From Clostridia bacterium (GTDB lineage Bacteria; Bacillota; Clostridia; Oscillospirales; CAG-272): 34,230 nucleotides of DNA. The DNA lies in NCBI GenBank assembly GCA_017456985.1, contig JAFTIH010000011.1, positions 1 through 34,230 of the forward strand, given 5' to 3'. A program made the position numbers and the translations under genes. Below are positions 23,163 to 29,208 of the stretch, in pieces. Every line of letters starts with the position of its first letter. Within the stretch, counting starts at the first letter, position 1. Below the pieces are notes generated by a model that worked only from the letters and a program-made list of their open reading frames with translations, was not told the origin of the DNA and made no database searches.

Positions 23163-23317
23163 TCAAATCCGTCTTTGACGGGTGAAATCCACCTTTTGTG
23201 GATGAAATCCTGCTTCGCAGGGTTAAGTTCGGACGGATTTGATTTCACCCAAGGTTTGTCCTTGGATTTCATCTGAGCGGAGCGAAGATTTCATCGTGGT
23301 GGAACCACGATTTCATC
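23163..23317. repeat. Array of short palindromic repeat units (TGAAATC/GATTTCA family)
   Basis: A 155-bp block is made of a 9-base unit repeated in two opposing orientations, each followed by a small hairpin. Left half: GGTGAAATC (23181), GATGAAATC (23201) and a decayed GTTAAGTTC (23222), spaced 20-21 bases. Right half: GATTTCACC (23241), then GATTTCATC at 23265, 23287 and 23309, the last three spaced exactly 22 bases. Between them are hairpins CCAC/GTGG, CCTGC/GCAGG, CCAAGG/CCTTGG and GTGGT/ACCAC. Long-range pairing also exists: TCAAATCCGTC (23163-23173) with GACGGATTTGA (23232-23242). It contains no gene and resembles dispersed non-autonomous palindromic elements. No target-site duplication was evident. 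Confidence 0.85.
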
Positions 23318-23324
23318 AAACAAA

Positions 23325-23375
23325 CAGAAAAAGAGATAACATTTCGGCTACAAACCGATTTGTTATCTCTTTCTG
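23325..23375. other. Long imperfect hairpin
   Basis: CAGAAAAAGAGATAACA (23325-23341) pairs with TGTTATCTCTTTCTG (23361-23375) with a 2-base bulge, and TCGG/CCGA pair again within the loop. It lies between the repeat array and the uppP 3' end and is followed on the minus strand by a T-rich stretch (TTTGTTTG). A terminator for uppP transcription is possible. Confidence 0.55.
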
Positions 23376-23383
23376 TCGTTATA

Positions 23384-23397
23384 GGGGGATTAGCTCA
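23384..23397 (+). other. tRNA 5'-end-like fragment
   Basis: GGGGGATTAGCTCA matches the start of many bacterial tRNA-Ala genes (acceptor stem, UA, then the TAGCTCA of the D-arm/box A). It ends abruptly at TAATG with no D-loop, anticodon or T-arm, so it is at most a remnant. Confidence 0.35.
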
Positions 23398-23401
23398 TAA
23401 T

Positions 23402-23423
23402 GTGTTTGACTAGTGTTTGACTG
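23402..23423. repeat. Tandem 11-bp repeat near the uppP 3' end
   Basis: GTGTTTGACTA (23402-23412) is followed directly by GTGTTTGACTG (23413-23423), then a run of seven or more T. It is 13 bases beyond the uppP stop codon on the minus strand. Confidence 0.6.
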
Positions 23424-23435
23424 TTTTTTTCAAAA

Positions 23436-24281
23436 TCAAACCCAACTTGCGATCGCAAAGCCGAGAACAAGCACGCCAAGCGCGATGCGGTACCAGCCGA
23501 ATGACTCAAAGCTGTGGCGCTTGACGAAGCTCATCAAAAAGCGGATGGCAACGTAGGAAACGAGGAAGGCGACGGCGGCACCGATCAAAAGGATCAGCAC
23601 CTCGGTTCCCGTCATCGTTGCGCCCGAGCGGATAAACTTAAATCCGCGGATGAGCGAAGCGCCAGCCATCACGGGCAGCGCCATAAAGAAGGAGAACTCC
23701 GCCGATGCGGTGCGCGAAACACCGAGAAGCATACCGCCTAAGATGGTCGAGCCCGAGCGCGAGGTGCCGGGGATTAGGGAAAGTGCTTGAAAACAGCCAA
23801 TCAAAAGCGCATCCTTGAAGGTAATGTCATACACGCTTTCAATGCGATAGTTTTTTCCCTTCTTCATCCGCTCGATCACGATAAAAGCAACGCCGTAAAC
23901 AACGAGCGCGATCGCCACAACGGGAAATCCGTAAAGATGCTCTTCGAGAAAATCGTCAAGCGGAATTCCGATCACAGCAGCGGGAAGGATGCCGATCAAA
24001 ACGCACAGCCAGAGCCGCCACGTCTGTTTTTTCTCCGTGGTGCTTTTCTTGGGAGAAAAGGGGTTGAGCTTATGGAAATAAAGAACGACGACCGCAAGGA
24101 TCGCGCCAAGCTGGATCGCAACGAGGAAAAACTGATAAAATTCCTCTCCCACGTGGTCCTTCATTCGTAAGATCTCGTCAAGCAGGATCATATGACCCGT
24201 ACTGCTGATGGGAAGCCACTCGGTAATACCCTCGACAACGCCAATCAGTGCGGCAGCGAGACAAAGCCAAAAAATCGTCAT
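23436..24281 (-). CDS. uppP: Undecaprenyl-diphosphatase UppP (BacA)
   Basis: UppP is an integral membrane phosphatase that converts undecaprenyl diphosphate to the monophosphate outside the membrane, recycling the lipid carrier for peptidoglycan; it gives bacitracin resistance when abundant. The protein has 281 residues and about eight hydrophobic segments. Both active-site motifs are present: EGITEWLPISSTGH at residues 17-30 (Glu17, Glu21, Ser27, His30) and the second motif PGTSRSGSTI in the middle. AAGGAG lies 6 bases before the ATG. It is the last gene of the FkbM-U32-uppP group, 19 bases after the U32 gene. Confidence 0.97.
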   Translation of the reverse strand: MTIFWLCLAAALIGVVEGITEWLPISSTGHMILLDEILRMKDHVGEEFYQFFLVAIQLGAILAVVVLYFHKLNPFSPKKSTTEKKQTWRLWLCVLIGILPAAVIGIPLDDFLEEHLYGFPVVAIALVVYGVAFIVIERMKKGKNYRIESVYDITFKDALLIGCFQALSLIPGTSRSGSTILGGMLLGVSRTASAEFSFFMALPVMAGASLIRGFKFIRSGATMTGTEVLILLIGAAVAFLVSYVAIRFLMSFVKRHSFESFGWYRIALGVLVLGFAIASWV

Positions 24282-24300
24282 CGCATTCTCCTTTTCAAAG

Positions 24301-25530
24301 TTATTCTGCGGCAGAACGAATAATATCGCCCGCCTTTACGGGGAACGGCATTTTCATATAAAACTTCATATAAGGGTGAGGGGTAGACTCGATCGGCTCG
24401 TGATTTTCGTCAAAAAGCGCGCCCGAAACCAAAGGGATCCCGACCCGCCCGGGTGTCAAAAGCTCGATGCGGTCACCCGAAACGAACTTGTTTTTCTGGA
24501 CGAACAGCGCTTCGCCCGTTTCTTCATCATATGAAAGGGCGGTAGCGAGGTATGCCTTTTCCTTGATGTAGCCGTCAAAAGCAGTGAGGTTAGCGTCTTC
24601 TCTACTGTCGGTAAAATAATAACCCGTCGCATATTCGCGATGGCTGACGCTGTCAAGCTCGCGCATCCAAGCCTCGTCAAAAGCGTAATTTCCCATTTGA
24701 TAGCGGTCCATCGCCATGCGGTAGGTATTGGTCACGACGGCGGCGTAATACGCGCTTTTCATTCTGCCCTCGATCTTAAAGCTGTCGATCCCGCTTTCCA
24801 TCAGCTCGGGAACATGGCGGATCATACAAGTATCCTTGGAGCTAAACACAAAGCTCTCGCCGTTATATTCCTCTACCGTGAGCGGAAGATCGGGACGCTT
24901 TTCCTCCACGACCTCAACGCGGCGCGCCTCGTACTTCCAGCGACAGGGCTGAGCGCAAGCGCCACGGTTGGTATCTCTGCCCGTAAAAAAGCCCGAAAGC
25001 AGGCATCTGCCGCTATACGAAACGCACATAGAGCCGTGAATAAACGCCTCAAGCTCGAGCGTTTCGGGCGTGTTCGCACGAATCTCACGAATCTCGGCAA
25101 GCGTCAGCTCCCGCGCAAGCACGATGCGCTTGGCGCCAAGCGCATGCCAGGCACGGCAAGCGGCGGAGCTGGTCGCGTTGGCTTGGGTGGATAAATGGAT
25201 CTCTACGTCGGGAAGGCATTCCTTCGCGAGCATCAAAACACCGATATCCGCGATAATCAGCGCGTCGGGACGCACCTCACGAAGCGCTTCCAGATAGGAG
25301 CGAAGCATCCCGTACTCCCCTTCGCGCGGCATCGTGTTGACGGTAAGATACGCCTTCACACCGTGGGCGTGTGCGTACTTTACCGCGTCTGCAAGCTCGG
25401 GGAGAGTGAAGTTGTTCGCAAAGGCACGCATTCCAAACTGTTGTGCCGCCATATAAACGGCATCCGCGCCGTAACGGATCGCGGCCTCTAATTTTTCGCG
25501 GTTACCCGCAGGAGATAAAAGCTCAGGCAT
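24301..25530 (-). CDS. U32 family protein, predicted tRNA 5-hydroxyuridine synthesis (TrhP/YrrO-like)
   Basis: U32 proteins were named as peptidases, but members of this branch (E. coli TrhP/YegQ, B. subtilis YrrN/YrrO) use prephenate to hydroxylate the wobble uridine of tRNAs to ho5U. The 409-residue product starts MPELLSPAGNREKLEAAIRYGADAVY and contains the U32 signature at residues 161-179 (E-A-F-I-H-G-S-M-C, then G-R-C-L-L-S). Four clustered Cys (C169, C176 and the pair in GACAQPCRW) fit the [4Fe-4S] site known for the family. A C-terminal beta domain ends the protein. Start ATG 25530 has GGAGAAGG upstream and lies 8 bases inside the end of the FkbM gene. Confidence 0.88.
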   Translation of the reverse strand: MPELLSPAGNREKLEAAIRYGADAVYMAAQQFGMRAFANNFTLPELADAVKYAHAHGVKAYLTVNTMPREGEYGMLRSYLEALREVRPDALIIADIGVLMLAKECLPDVEIHLSTQANATSSAACRAWHALGAKRIVLARELTLAEIREIRANTPETLELEAFIHGSMCVSYSGRCLLSGFFTGRDTNRGACAQPCRWKYEARRVEVVEEKRPDLPLTVEEYNGESFVFSSKDTCMIRHVPELMESGIDSFKIEGRMKSAYYAAVVTNTYRMAMDRYQMGNYAFDEAWMRELDSVSHREYATGYYFTDSREDANLTAFDGYIKEKAYLATALSYDEETGEALFVQKNKFVSGDRIELLTPGRVGIPLVSGALFDENHEPIESTPHPYMKFYMKMPFPVKAGDIIRSAAE

Positions 25531-26662
25531 TCCCTTCTCCTCTCTGCGCCGTGGGGCGCTCACACGGTACGGCGATCAGCTCGATCTCCCAAGCGGGAAT
25601 ACAGAGCCGTCGGCGTAAATAAAAGTCGTATTTTCGTTTCGTCAAATCACAAAGCACGCGGACAAGAGCAAACAGATCCTCCGTTCGGTGATATACGGAA
25701 ATACGCAAAAATGGCACCTCGCGTTCGATCGTTGCGCGCGAACCGAGAAGCGCCTCGCGCTCCGCGCCTTCCGTGTCGTATTTGATATAATCAATGTTTC
25801 TGCCTTGCGTTATCGTGTCGATTTTTATAGATTTCACCGTTGCCACACGGTGCTCGTGCGACGCCGTCGCGCCTAAAAGAGTCCCGATCGTGGCGTTTCG
25901 GTTGCCCGAAGCGGCAAAGGAAAGCTCTCCATCCTCACACCACGCCGCCGCGTGATGGCACACGATCTCGTAGCCCTCATACCCTTCGGCAACGCGAAGA
26001 AGCTTTTCATAATTCTTCTTATCGGGCTCGATCGCAAAGACGGTCCGCAAGCCCTGCGCGCGCTCGATCAGCTCGCAAAGCGTGTCACCGCGATAGGCGC
26101 CAACGTCAACGGCGCTCTTTATGCGGGCATAAGCAAGCAGCTCTTCTTCGTCACCCGTACAAACGGCACTCTTCAAATACTCGGGCTTCCCCGTCAGCTT
26201 GTACCATAAAAGGGCGCAAAAGAGCACCTTTGACGCCTCATCGGCAAGCATCTCGTAAACGCGTGCAAGCTCCTCGTAATGGGCGCGGTAAAACGCAGCG
26301 GTAAAATACTCTTCCCCCGCGAGCGGCATATCGGGTATATAAAGCTCGGCTTGCTCAGCAAGTGAAAACACGGTATCAAGCACGTTTTCTCTGTCAGAGC
26401 CGAAGGAAACGAGAACGATGGCATCCCCATGCTTTTCCTTTGCCTCACCGTACGTTAAAACGCGTCGTCCGTGAAAGCTTTGTCCGCGCACGAAGCCGTC
26501 GCTGGCAAAAAAATCCGCAACCGTCTTCCCTACCTCACCAAGACGGGAAATGAGCTTGTCGGCGCCGTTTCCCATGCCGTAAACGAGAATGGGCTTTTCG
26601 GTCACGCGTAGATAGTCCCACAGGTCCTGCGGAAACGGTGTGGGCGGGAGAGGATAGCGCAT
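25523..26662 (-). CDS. FkbM family methyltransferase with N-terminal nucleotide-binding-like part
   Basis: The 379-residue protein has a C-terminal class I SAM methyltransferase domain of the FkbM type: motif I VDVGAYRGDT (185-194), acidic EPD (212-214), later IDYIKYDTEGAEREALLG, the FkbM signature IKxDxEGxE. Before it, residues 20-120 contain a Rossmann-like start ILVYGMGNGADK and a segment like those in sugar-modifying C-terminal-binding proteins. FkbM enzymes mostly O-methylate sugars or polyketides; the substrate here is unknown. Its end overlaps the U32 gene by 8 bases, so both are translated together. Start ATG 26662 is preceded by AAGG; an upstream ATG at 26737 adds an unlikely basic stretch. 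Confidence 0.85.
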   Translation of the reverse strand: MRYPLPPTPFPQDLWDYLRVTEKPILVYGMGNGADKLISRLGEVGKTVADFFASDGFVRGQSFHGRRVLTYGEAKEKHGDAIVLVSFGSDRENVLDTVFSLAEQAELYIPDMPLAGEEYFTAAFYRAHYEELARVYEMLADEASKVLFCALLWYKLTGKPEYLKSAVCTGDEEELLAYARIKSAVDVGAYRGDTLCELIERAQGLRTVFAIEPDKKNYEKLLRVAEGYEGYEIVCHHAAAWCEDGELSFAASGNRNATIGTLLGATASHEHRVATVKSIKIDTITQGRNIDYIKYDTEGAEREALLGSRATIEREVPFLRISVYHRTEDLFALVRVLCDLTKRKYDFYLRRRLCIPAWEIELIAVPCERPTAQRGEGNA

Positions 26663-26705
26663 CGCTTGCCTTGCCTTTCTTTTGATAGTTTTTCTCCGTT
26701 TTCTC

Positions 26706-26734
26706 TTGTTTTTTGCAAGAAAATATAGTATAAT
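26706..26734 (+). promoter_or_regulatory. Promoter of the HIT gene
   Basis: TTGTTT (26706-26711) and a perfect TATAAT (26729-26734) are 17 bases apart. An inverted repeat TCTTG/CAAGA overlaps the -35 and spacer. The start site would be near 26741, about 26 bases ahead of the ATG. Confidence 0.75.
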
Positions 26735-26766
26735 CAAGTTGAAATCAAAAACGGAGGTTTTTAAAG

Positions 26767-27105
26767 ATGGATTGCCTTTTCTGTAAGATCATTTCCGGGG
26801 AAATTCCCTCGACGAAGGTGTACGAGGACGAGCTCGTTTACGCGTTCCGCGATATCAATCCCCAAGCACCTACCCACATTCTGGTCATTCCCAAGGCTCA
26901 CGTTGCGTCTGCAAACGAGATCACGGAGGAAAACTCCGCCGTCGTTGCCCGCATTTTTGAGGTGATCCCCAAGATCGCCGCCGCCGAGGGGCTTTCGGGC
27001 GGCTTCCGCGTCGTTTCCAATGCAGGTGCCGATGCCTGCCAGAGCGTGCATCACCTGCACTTCCATATTCTTGGCGGCAAGCAACTCTCCGATCAGATGG
27101 CGTAA
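26767..27105 (+). CDS. HIT family protein (HINT-like nucleotide hydrolase)
   Basis: Histidine-triad proteins hydrolyse nucleotide conjugates such as AMP-NH2 or aminoacyl-AMPs. The 112-residue protein begins with the zinc-type CxxC (DCLFCKI, C3 and C6) and ends with the histidine triad HHLHFHILGG (H96, H98, H100). The middle carries the characteristic DINPQAPTHILVIPKAH strand. The length is exactly that of the bacterial HINT subgroup. GGAGG lies 9 bases before ATG 26767. It stands alone on the plus strand, bounded by a promoter and a terminator. Confidence 0.96.
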   Translation: MDCLFCKIISGEIPSTKVYEDELVYAFRDINPQAPTHILVIPKAHVASANEITEENSAVVARIFEVIPKIAAAEGLSGGFRVVSNAGADACQSVHHLHFHILGGKQLSDQMA

Positions 27106-27124
27106 TGCTCAAAAAGTGAAAAAG

Positions 27125-27151
27125 CGACCGACAAAGCTGTCGGTCGTTTTT
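27125..27151. terminator. Bidirectional terminator between the HIT gene and rplS
   Basis: CGACCGACA (27125-27133) and TGTCGGTCG (27138-27146) form a 9-bp stem with loop AAGC, followed by TTTTT on the plus strand and by CTTTTTC on the minus strand. It serves the convergent HIT and rplS genes. Confidence 0.92.
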
Positions 27152-27173
27152 CTTGCTTTCACGGGAAGACCAA

Positions 27174-27515
27174 TTAGATCTTCTCCTTGACCTTGGCGCT
27201 CTTACCGACTCTGTCGCGCAGATAGTAGAGCTTTGCACGGCGGACGATACCCTGACGGATCACGTCAACCTTTACAACGTTGGGAGAGTGGATGGGGAAG
27301 GTCTTCTCCACGCCTACGCCAAAGCTGACGCGGCGAACCGTAAAGGTCTCGGAAATTCCGCCGCCATGCTTTGCAATGACGGTGCCTTCAAACATCTGGA
27401 TTCTCTCCTTGTCACCCTCTTTGATGCGGTTGTGTACCTTAACGGTATCACCGATGTTGAACGAGGGTACCTCGGTCTTCAGTTGCTCACTTACAAAAGC
27501 CGTAATCTTTTCCAT
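27174..27515 (-). CDS. rplS: 50S ribosomal protein L19
   Basis: L19 sits at the interface of the 30S and 50S subunits and helps form an intersubunit bridge. The 113-residue protein has the standard features: [65 protein letters not shown], then [29 protein letters not shown] 27515 has AGGAGG 8 bases upstream; the frame continues back to 27554 within the leader. In most Bacillota rplS ends the rpsP-rimM-trmD-rplS operon; here it stands alone with its own promoter and leader, so rpsP and trmD must lie elsewhere. Confidence 0.98.
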   Translation of the reverse strand: MEKITAFVSEQLKTEVPSFNIGDTVKVHNRIKEGDKERIQMFEGTVIAKHGGGISETFTVRRVSFGVGVEKTFPIHSPNVVKVDVIRQGIVRRAKLYYLRDRVGKSAKVKEKI

Positions 27516-27604
27516 TATAGCTTCCTCCTTACATCGAACATTCGTGCAGAGCATCGCAGAGGACTGTTCTTAATCGCATGCTTTGCCAAAAGCTCAGCAC
27601 ACCA
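27516..27604 (-). promoter_or_regulatory. Structured 5' leader of rplS (possible L19 leader)
   Basis: About 90 bases separate the predicted start site from the rplS ATG. On the minus strand AGCAT (27582-27578) pairs with ATGCT (27554-27550) and encloses a 23-base loop with the direct-repeat-like GCAGAG/GCGATGC segments. Autoregulatory L19 leaders are known in Bacillota; this one sits at the right place, but I cannot confirm a match to the known motif by eye. Confidence 0.4.
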
Positions 27605-27610
27605 ACACAT

Positions 27611-27639
27611 ATTATAACATACTCTTTTATAAAAATCAA
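27611..27639 (-). promoter_or_regulatory. Promoter of rplS
   Basis: On the minus strand TTGATT (27639-27634) and TATAAT (27616-27611) are 17 bases apart, a strong sigma-A promoter directing the rplS leader. Confidence 0.85.
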
Positions 27640-27677
27640 GTGTTTTTGGAAAAAATATTTTTTATTTTCGTTCTTGC

Positions 27678-27703
27678 AAAAAAGAGCGAAAAACCGTCCG
27701 CTC
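27678..27703 (-). terminator. Probable terminator of the plsC-like gene
   Basis: On the minus strand GAGCG (27703-27699) pairs with CGCTC (27688-27684) around a 10-base loop and is followed by six T. The stem is short, so efficiency is uncertain. It is the only candidate between the acyltransferase stop and the rplS promoter. Confidence 0.45.
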
Positions 27704-27756
27704 CGTCGGGAAATTTTCCTTTTTCCCGTTTCCCGCCGTCGCACGTGAAACGCCGC

Positions 27757-29013
27757 TTAAAGCATCTTATAGATCTCCTCGGTAGCAAGGCGCGCCTTGG
27801 TGACCACGTCGTCCTCTGTTTGCGGGAAGCAATAATAGCGCGTTTTGTTATCGCCAATACATATGACGTCACCGATCTCATAAAAATTATAGTCCGCGCA
27901 TAAGCTGTACGTCGCCACAGGCTTTTGCGTATAGGAAAGCGCGCCGTCACAGCCCGTCAGAGCAAAACCGTCCCTCGTATGGATCAGTCTTCCCTCCCCG
28001 ACGAAGTATAGCGCCTTATAGTCCACCTGCAAAGCGATCTTGACGGGAACGTCAAGGCAGTAACGCCCCTCCCGAATCTCCTCACGCACACAAGCGCGCT
28101 CCCACGTGTACCAGTCGGTCGCAAAGGAAAACTTCGTTTCCCCGTTTTCGCAAACGAGCTCTCCGTATTCCGTGAGCGTATAGGTGGCACCGCAAGCCTC
28201 GCAGGTGATCTTCGTTCCCTGCCCGCGCGTCTTGCCCTCCGTCATACAGTGCGGGCACTTGTAAAGCACGCGGTTCAGATAATCGGCACGGAAGGGGGCA
28301 TCCACCTTGATTTCCGCCTCCTTTTGGCGGCGAAAATAATCAATGCGGAATTCTTCTACGATCTTTTGGTAAAGTGCCTCCTCCGTCATCGCCGTGATCT
28401 CATCGGGCGAAAGAAGGTATTCGATCTCGGCGCTCACACGCACCTTGCGCCGTTGAAGGTTATTATAAAGCGGATCCCGCAAAAAGGCGCCGTTTGTGCG
28501 GATCATCACGACGGGGATCCCCAATTTTTTGACGAAGCGCCCCAAATGCGAAGGGAGCGTCGTTGTCGTGCCGTCCAGAGAATAGCCCGCCTCGGGGTAC
28601 ATCAGAACCGAGTTTTTCTTCTTGCGGACGGCGTACAGAATATCCATCACAAGACCAACGTCGTTCACAAACTTTTGCGTAGGGATGCATCCCAAATTTC
28701 GCATCAGCCACGCCTTGCCGATAAAGCCGTCAAAGGTGGCGACGATATTGAAGGGGCGCGGATAAAGCACGGACGCCGCGATCTCAAGGTCAATAAAGCT
28801 GCAATGGTTCATCAAATACAAGCAACACTCACCGCGTGCAAGACGCTCCATCCCGATGCGTTTTACGCGAAAGCGCGTTGCCCACAAATCGGGGAGTGAA
28901 ACGAGCTTTAAAAGCGTGCGAAAAAAGACGTTTGGACGCTTGGGCTTCCGATGCTTGGGGCGCGGAAGCGCCATCACCTCTGCAAAGGTCATTTGCTTCG
29001 TTTTGATCTTCAA
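27757..29013 (-). CDS. PlsC-type 1-acylglycerol-3-phosphate acyltransferase fused to a zinc ribbon
   Basis: The N-terminal half is a lysophospholipid acyltransferase domain: the catalytic HX4D is N-H70-C-S-F-I-D75, the second motif region has FIGKAWLMRNLGCIPTQKF, and the third motif reads YPEAGYSLDG instead of the usual PEGTRS. No transmembrane helix is obvious apart from weak hydrophobic stretches. From about residue 265 a zinc ribbon follows (YKCPHC, then ITCEACGATY) and about 110 residues of mostly beta sequence of unknown role. I chose TTG 29013, because GGGAGG lies 9 bases upstream, over ATG 28992, which has no ribosome-binding site; this gives 418 residues. A perfect promoter precedes it. 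The acyl acceptor cannot be stated with certainty. Confidence 0.8.
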   Translation of the reverse strand: MKIKTKQMTFAEVMALPRPKHRKPKRPNVFFRTLLKLVSLPDLWATRFRVKRIGMERLARGECCLYLMNHCSFIDLEIAASVLYPRPFNIVATFDGFIGKAWLMRNLGCIPTQKFVNDVGLVMDILYAVRKKKNSVLMYPEAGYSLDGTTTTLPSHLGRFVKKLGIPVVMIRTNGAFLRDPLYNNLQRRKVRVSAEIEYLLSPDEITAMTEEALYQKIVEEFRIDYFRRQKEAEIKVDAPFRADYLNRVLYKCPHCMTEGKTRGQGTKITCEACGATYTLTEYGELVCENGETKFSFATDWYTWERACVREEIREGRYCLDVPVKIALQVDYKALYFVGEGRLIHTRDGFALTGCDGALSYTQKPVATYSLCADYNFYEIGDVICIGDNKTRYYCFPQTEDDVVTKARLATEEIYKML

Positions 29014-29043
29014 GGGGGGAAACCTCCCATATAGATTTTCTAT

Positions 29044-29072
29044 ATTATACCCGATTTTAAATTGTTTGTCAA
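29044..29072 (-). promoter_or_regulatory. Consensus sigma-A promoter of the acyltransferase gene
   Basis: On the minus strand TTGACA (29072-29067) and TATAAT (29049-29044) are 17 bases apart, both perfect. The start point is near 29037, about 24 bases before the TTG start. Confidence 0.92.
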
Positions 29073-29170
29073 CTACTGTTTTGCACAGTCGCACCGTCGA
29101 ACTCGGAGATCCACTTTTCCTTGCTCGCTTCCACTGCCGCGTCGTATTTACTCTTTGACGTTCTATATGC
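29069..29170 (-). pseudogene. Possible remnant of an unidentified gene 3' end
   Basis: Downstream of the aconitase terminator one minus-strand frame reads like protein (KSKYDAAVEASKEKWI, then SEFDGATVQ) and ends in TGA at 29071-29069, inside the next promoter's -35. It has no upstream start codon with a ribosome-binding site and is only about 33 codons. I do not recognise the family; it may be the tail of a lost gene or chance. Confidence 0.25.
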
Positions 29171-29200
29171 AAAAAAACGGAGCTTCTGCTCCGTTTTTTT
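29171..29200. terminator. Terminator after the aconitase gene
   Basis: A perfect hairpin: AAAAAAACGGAGC (29171-29183), loop TTCT, GCTCCGTTTTTTT (29188-29200). It ends 8 bases from the aconitase stop on the minus strand. Confidence 0.95.
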
Positions 29201-29208
29201 GTTTTAAT

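Noticed and set aside
23181-23317. CRISPR-like array
   Set aside because: The constant units are only 9 bases, change orientation halfway, and the intervals are themselves palindromes of 11-15 bases; no cas gene is present.
28249-28899. Plus-strand frame (216 codons) opposite the acyltransferase
   Set aside because: Antisense shadow of the PlsC domain; no start signals.
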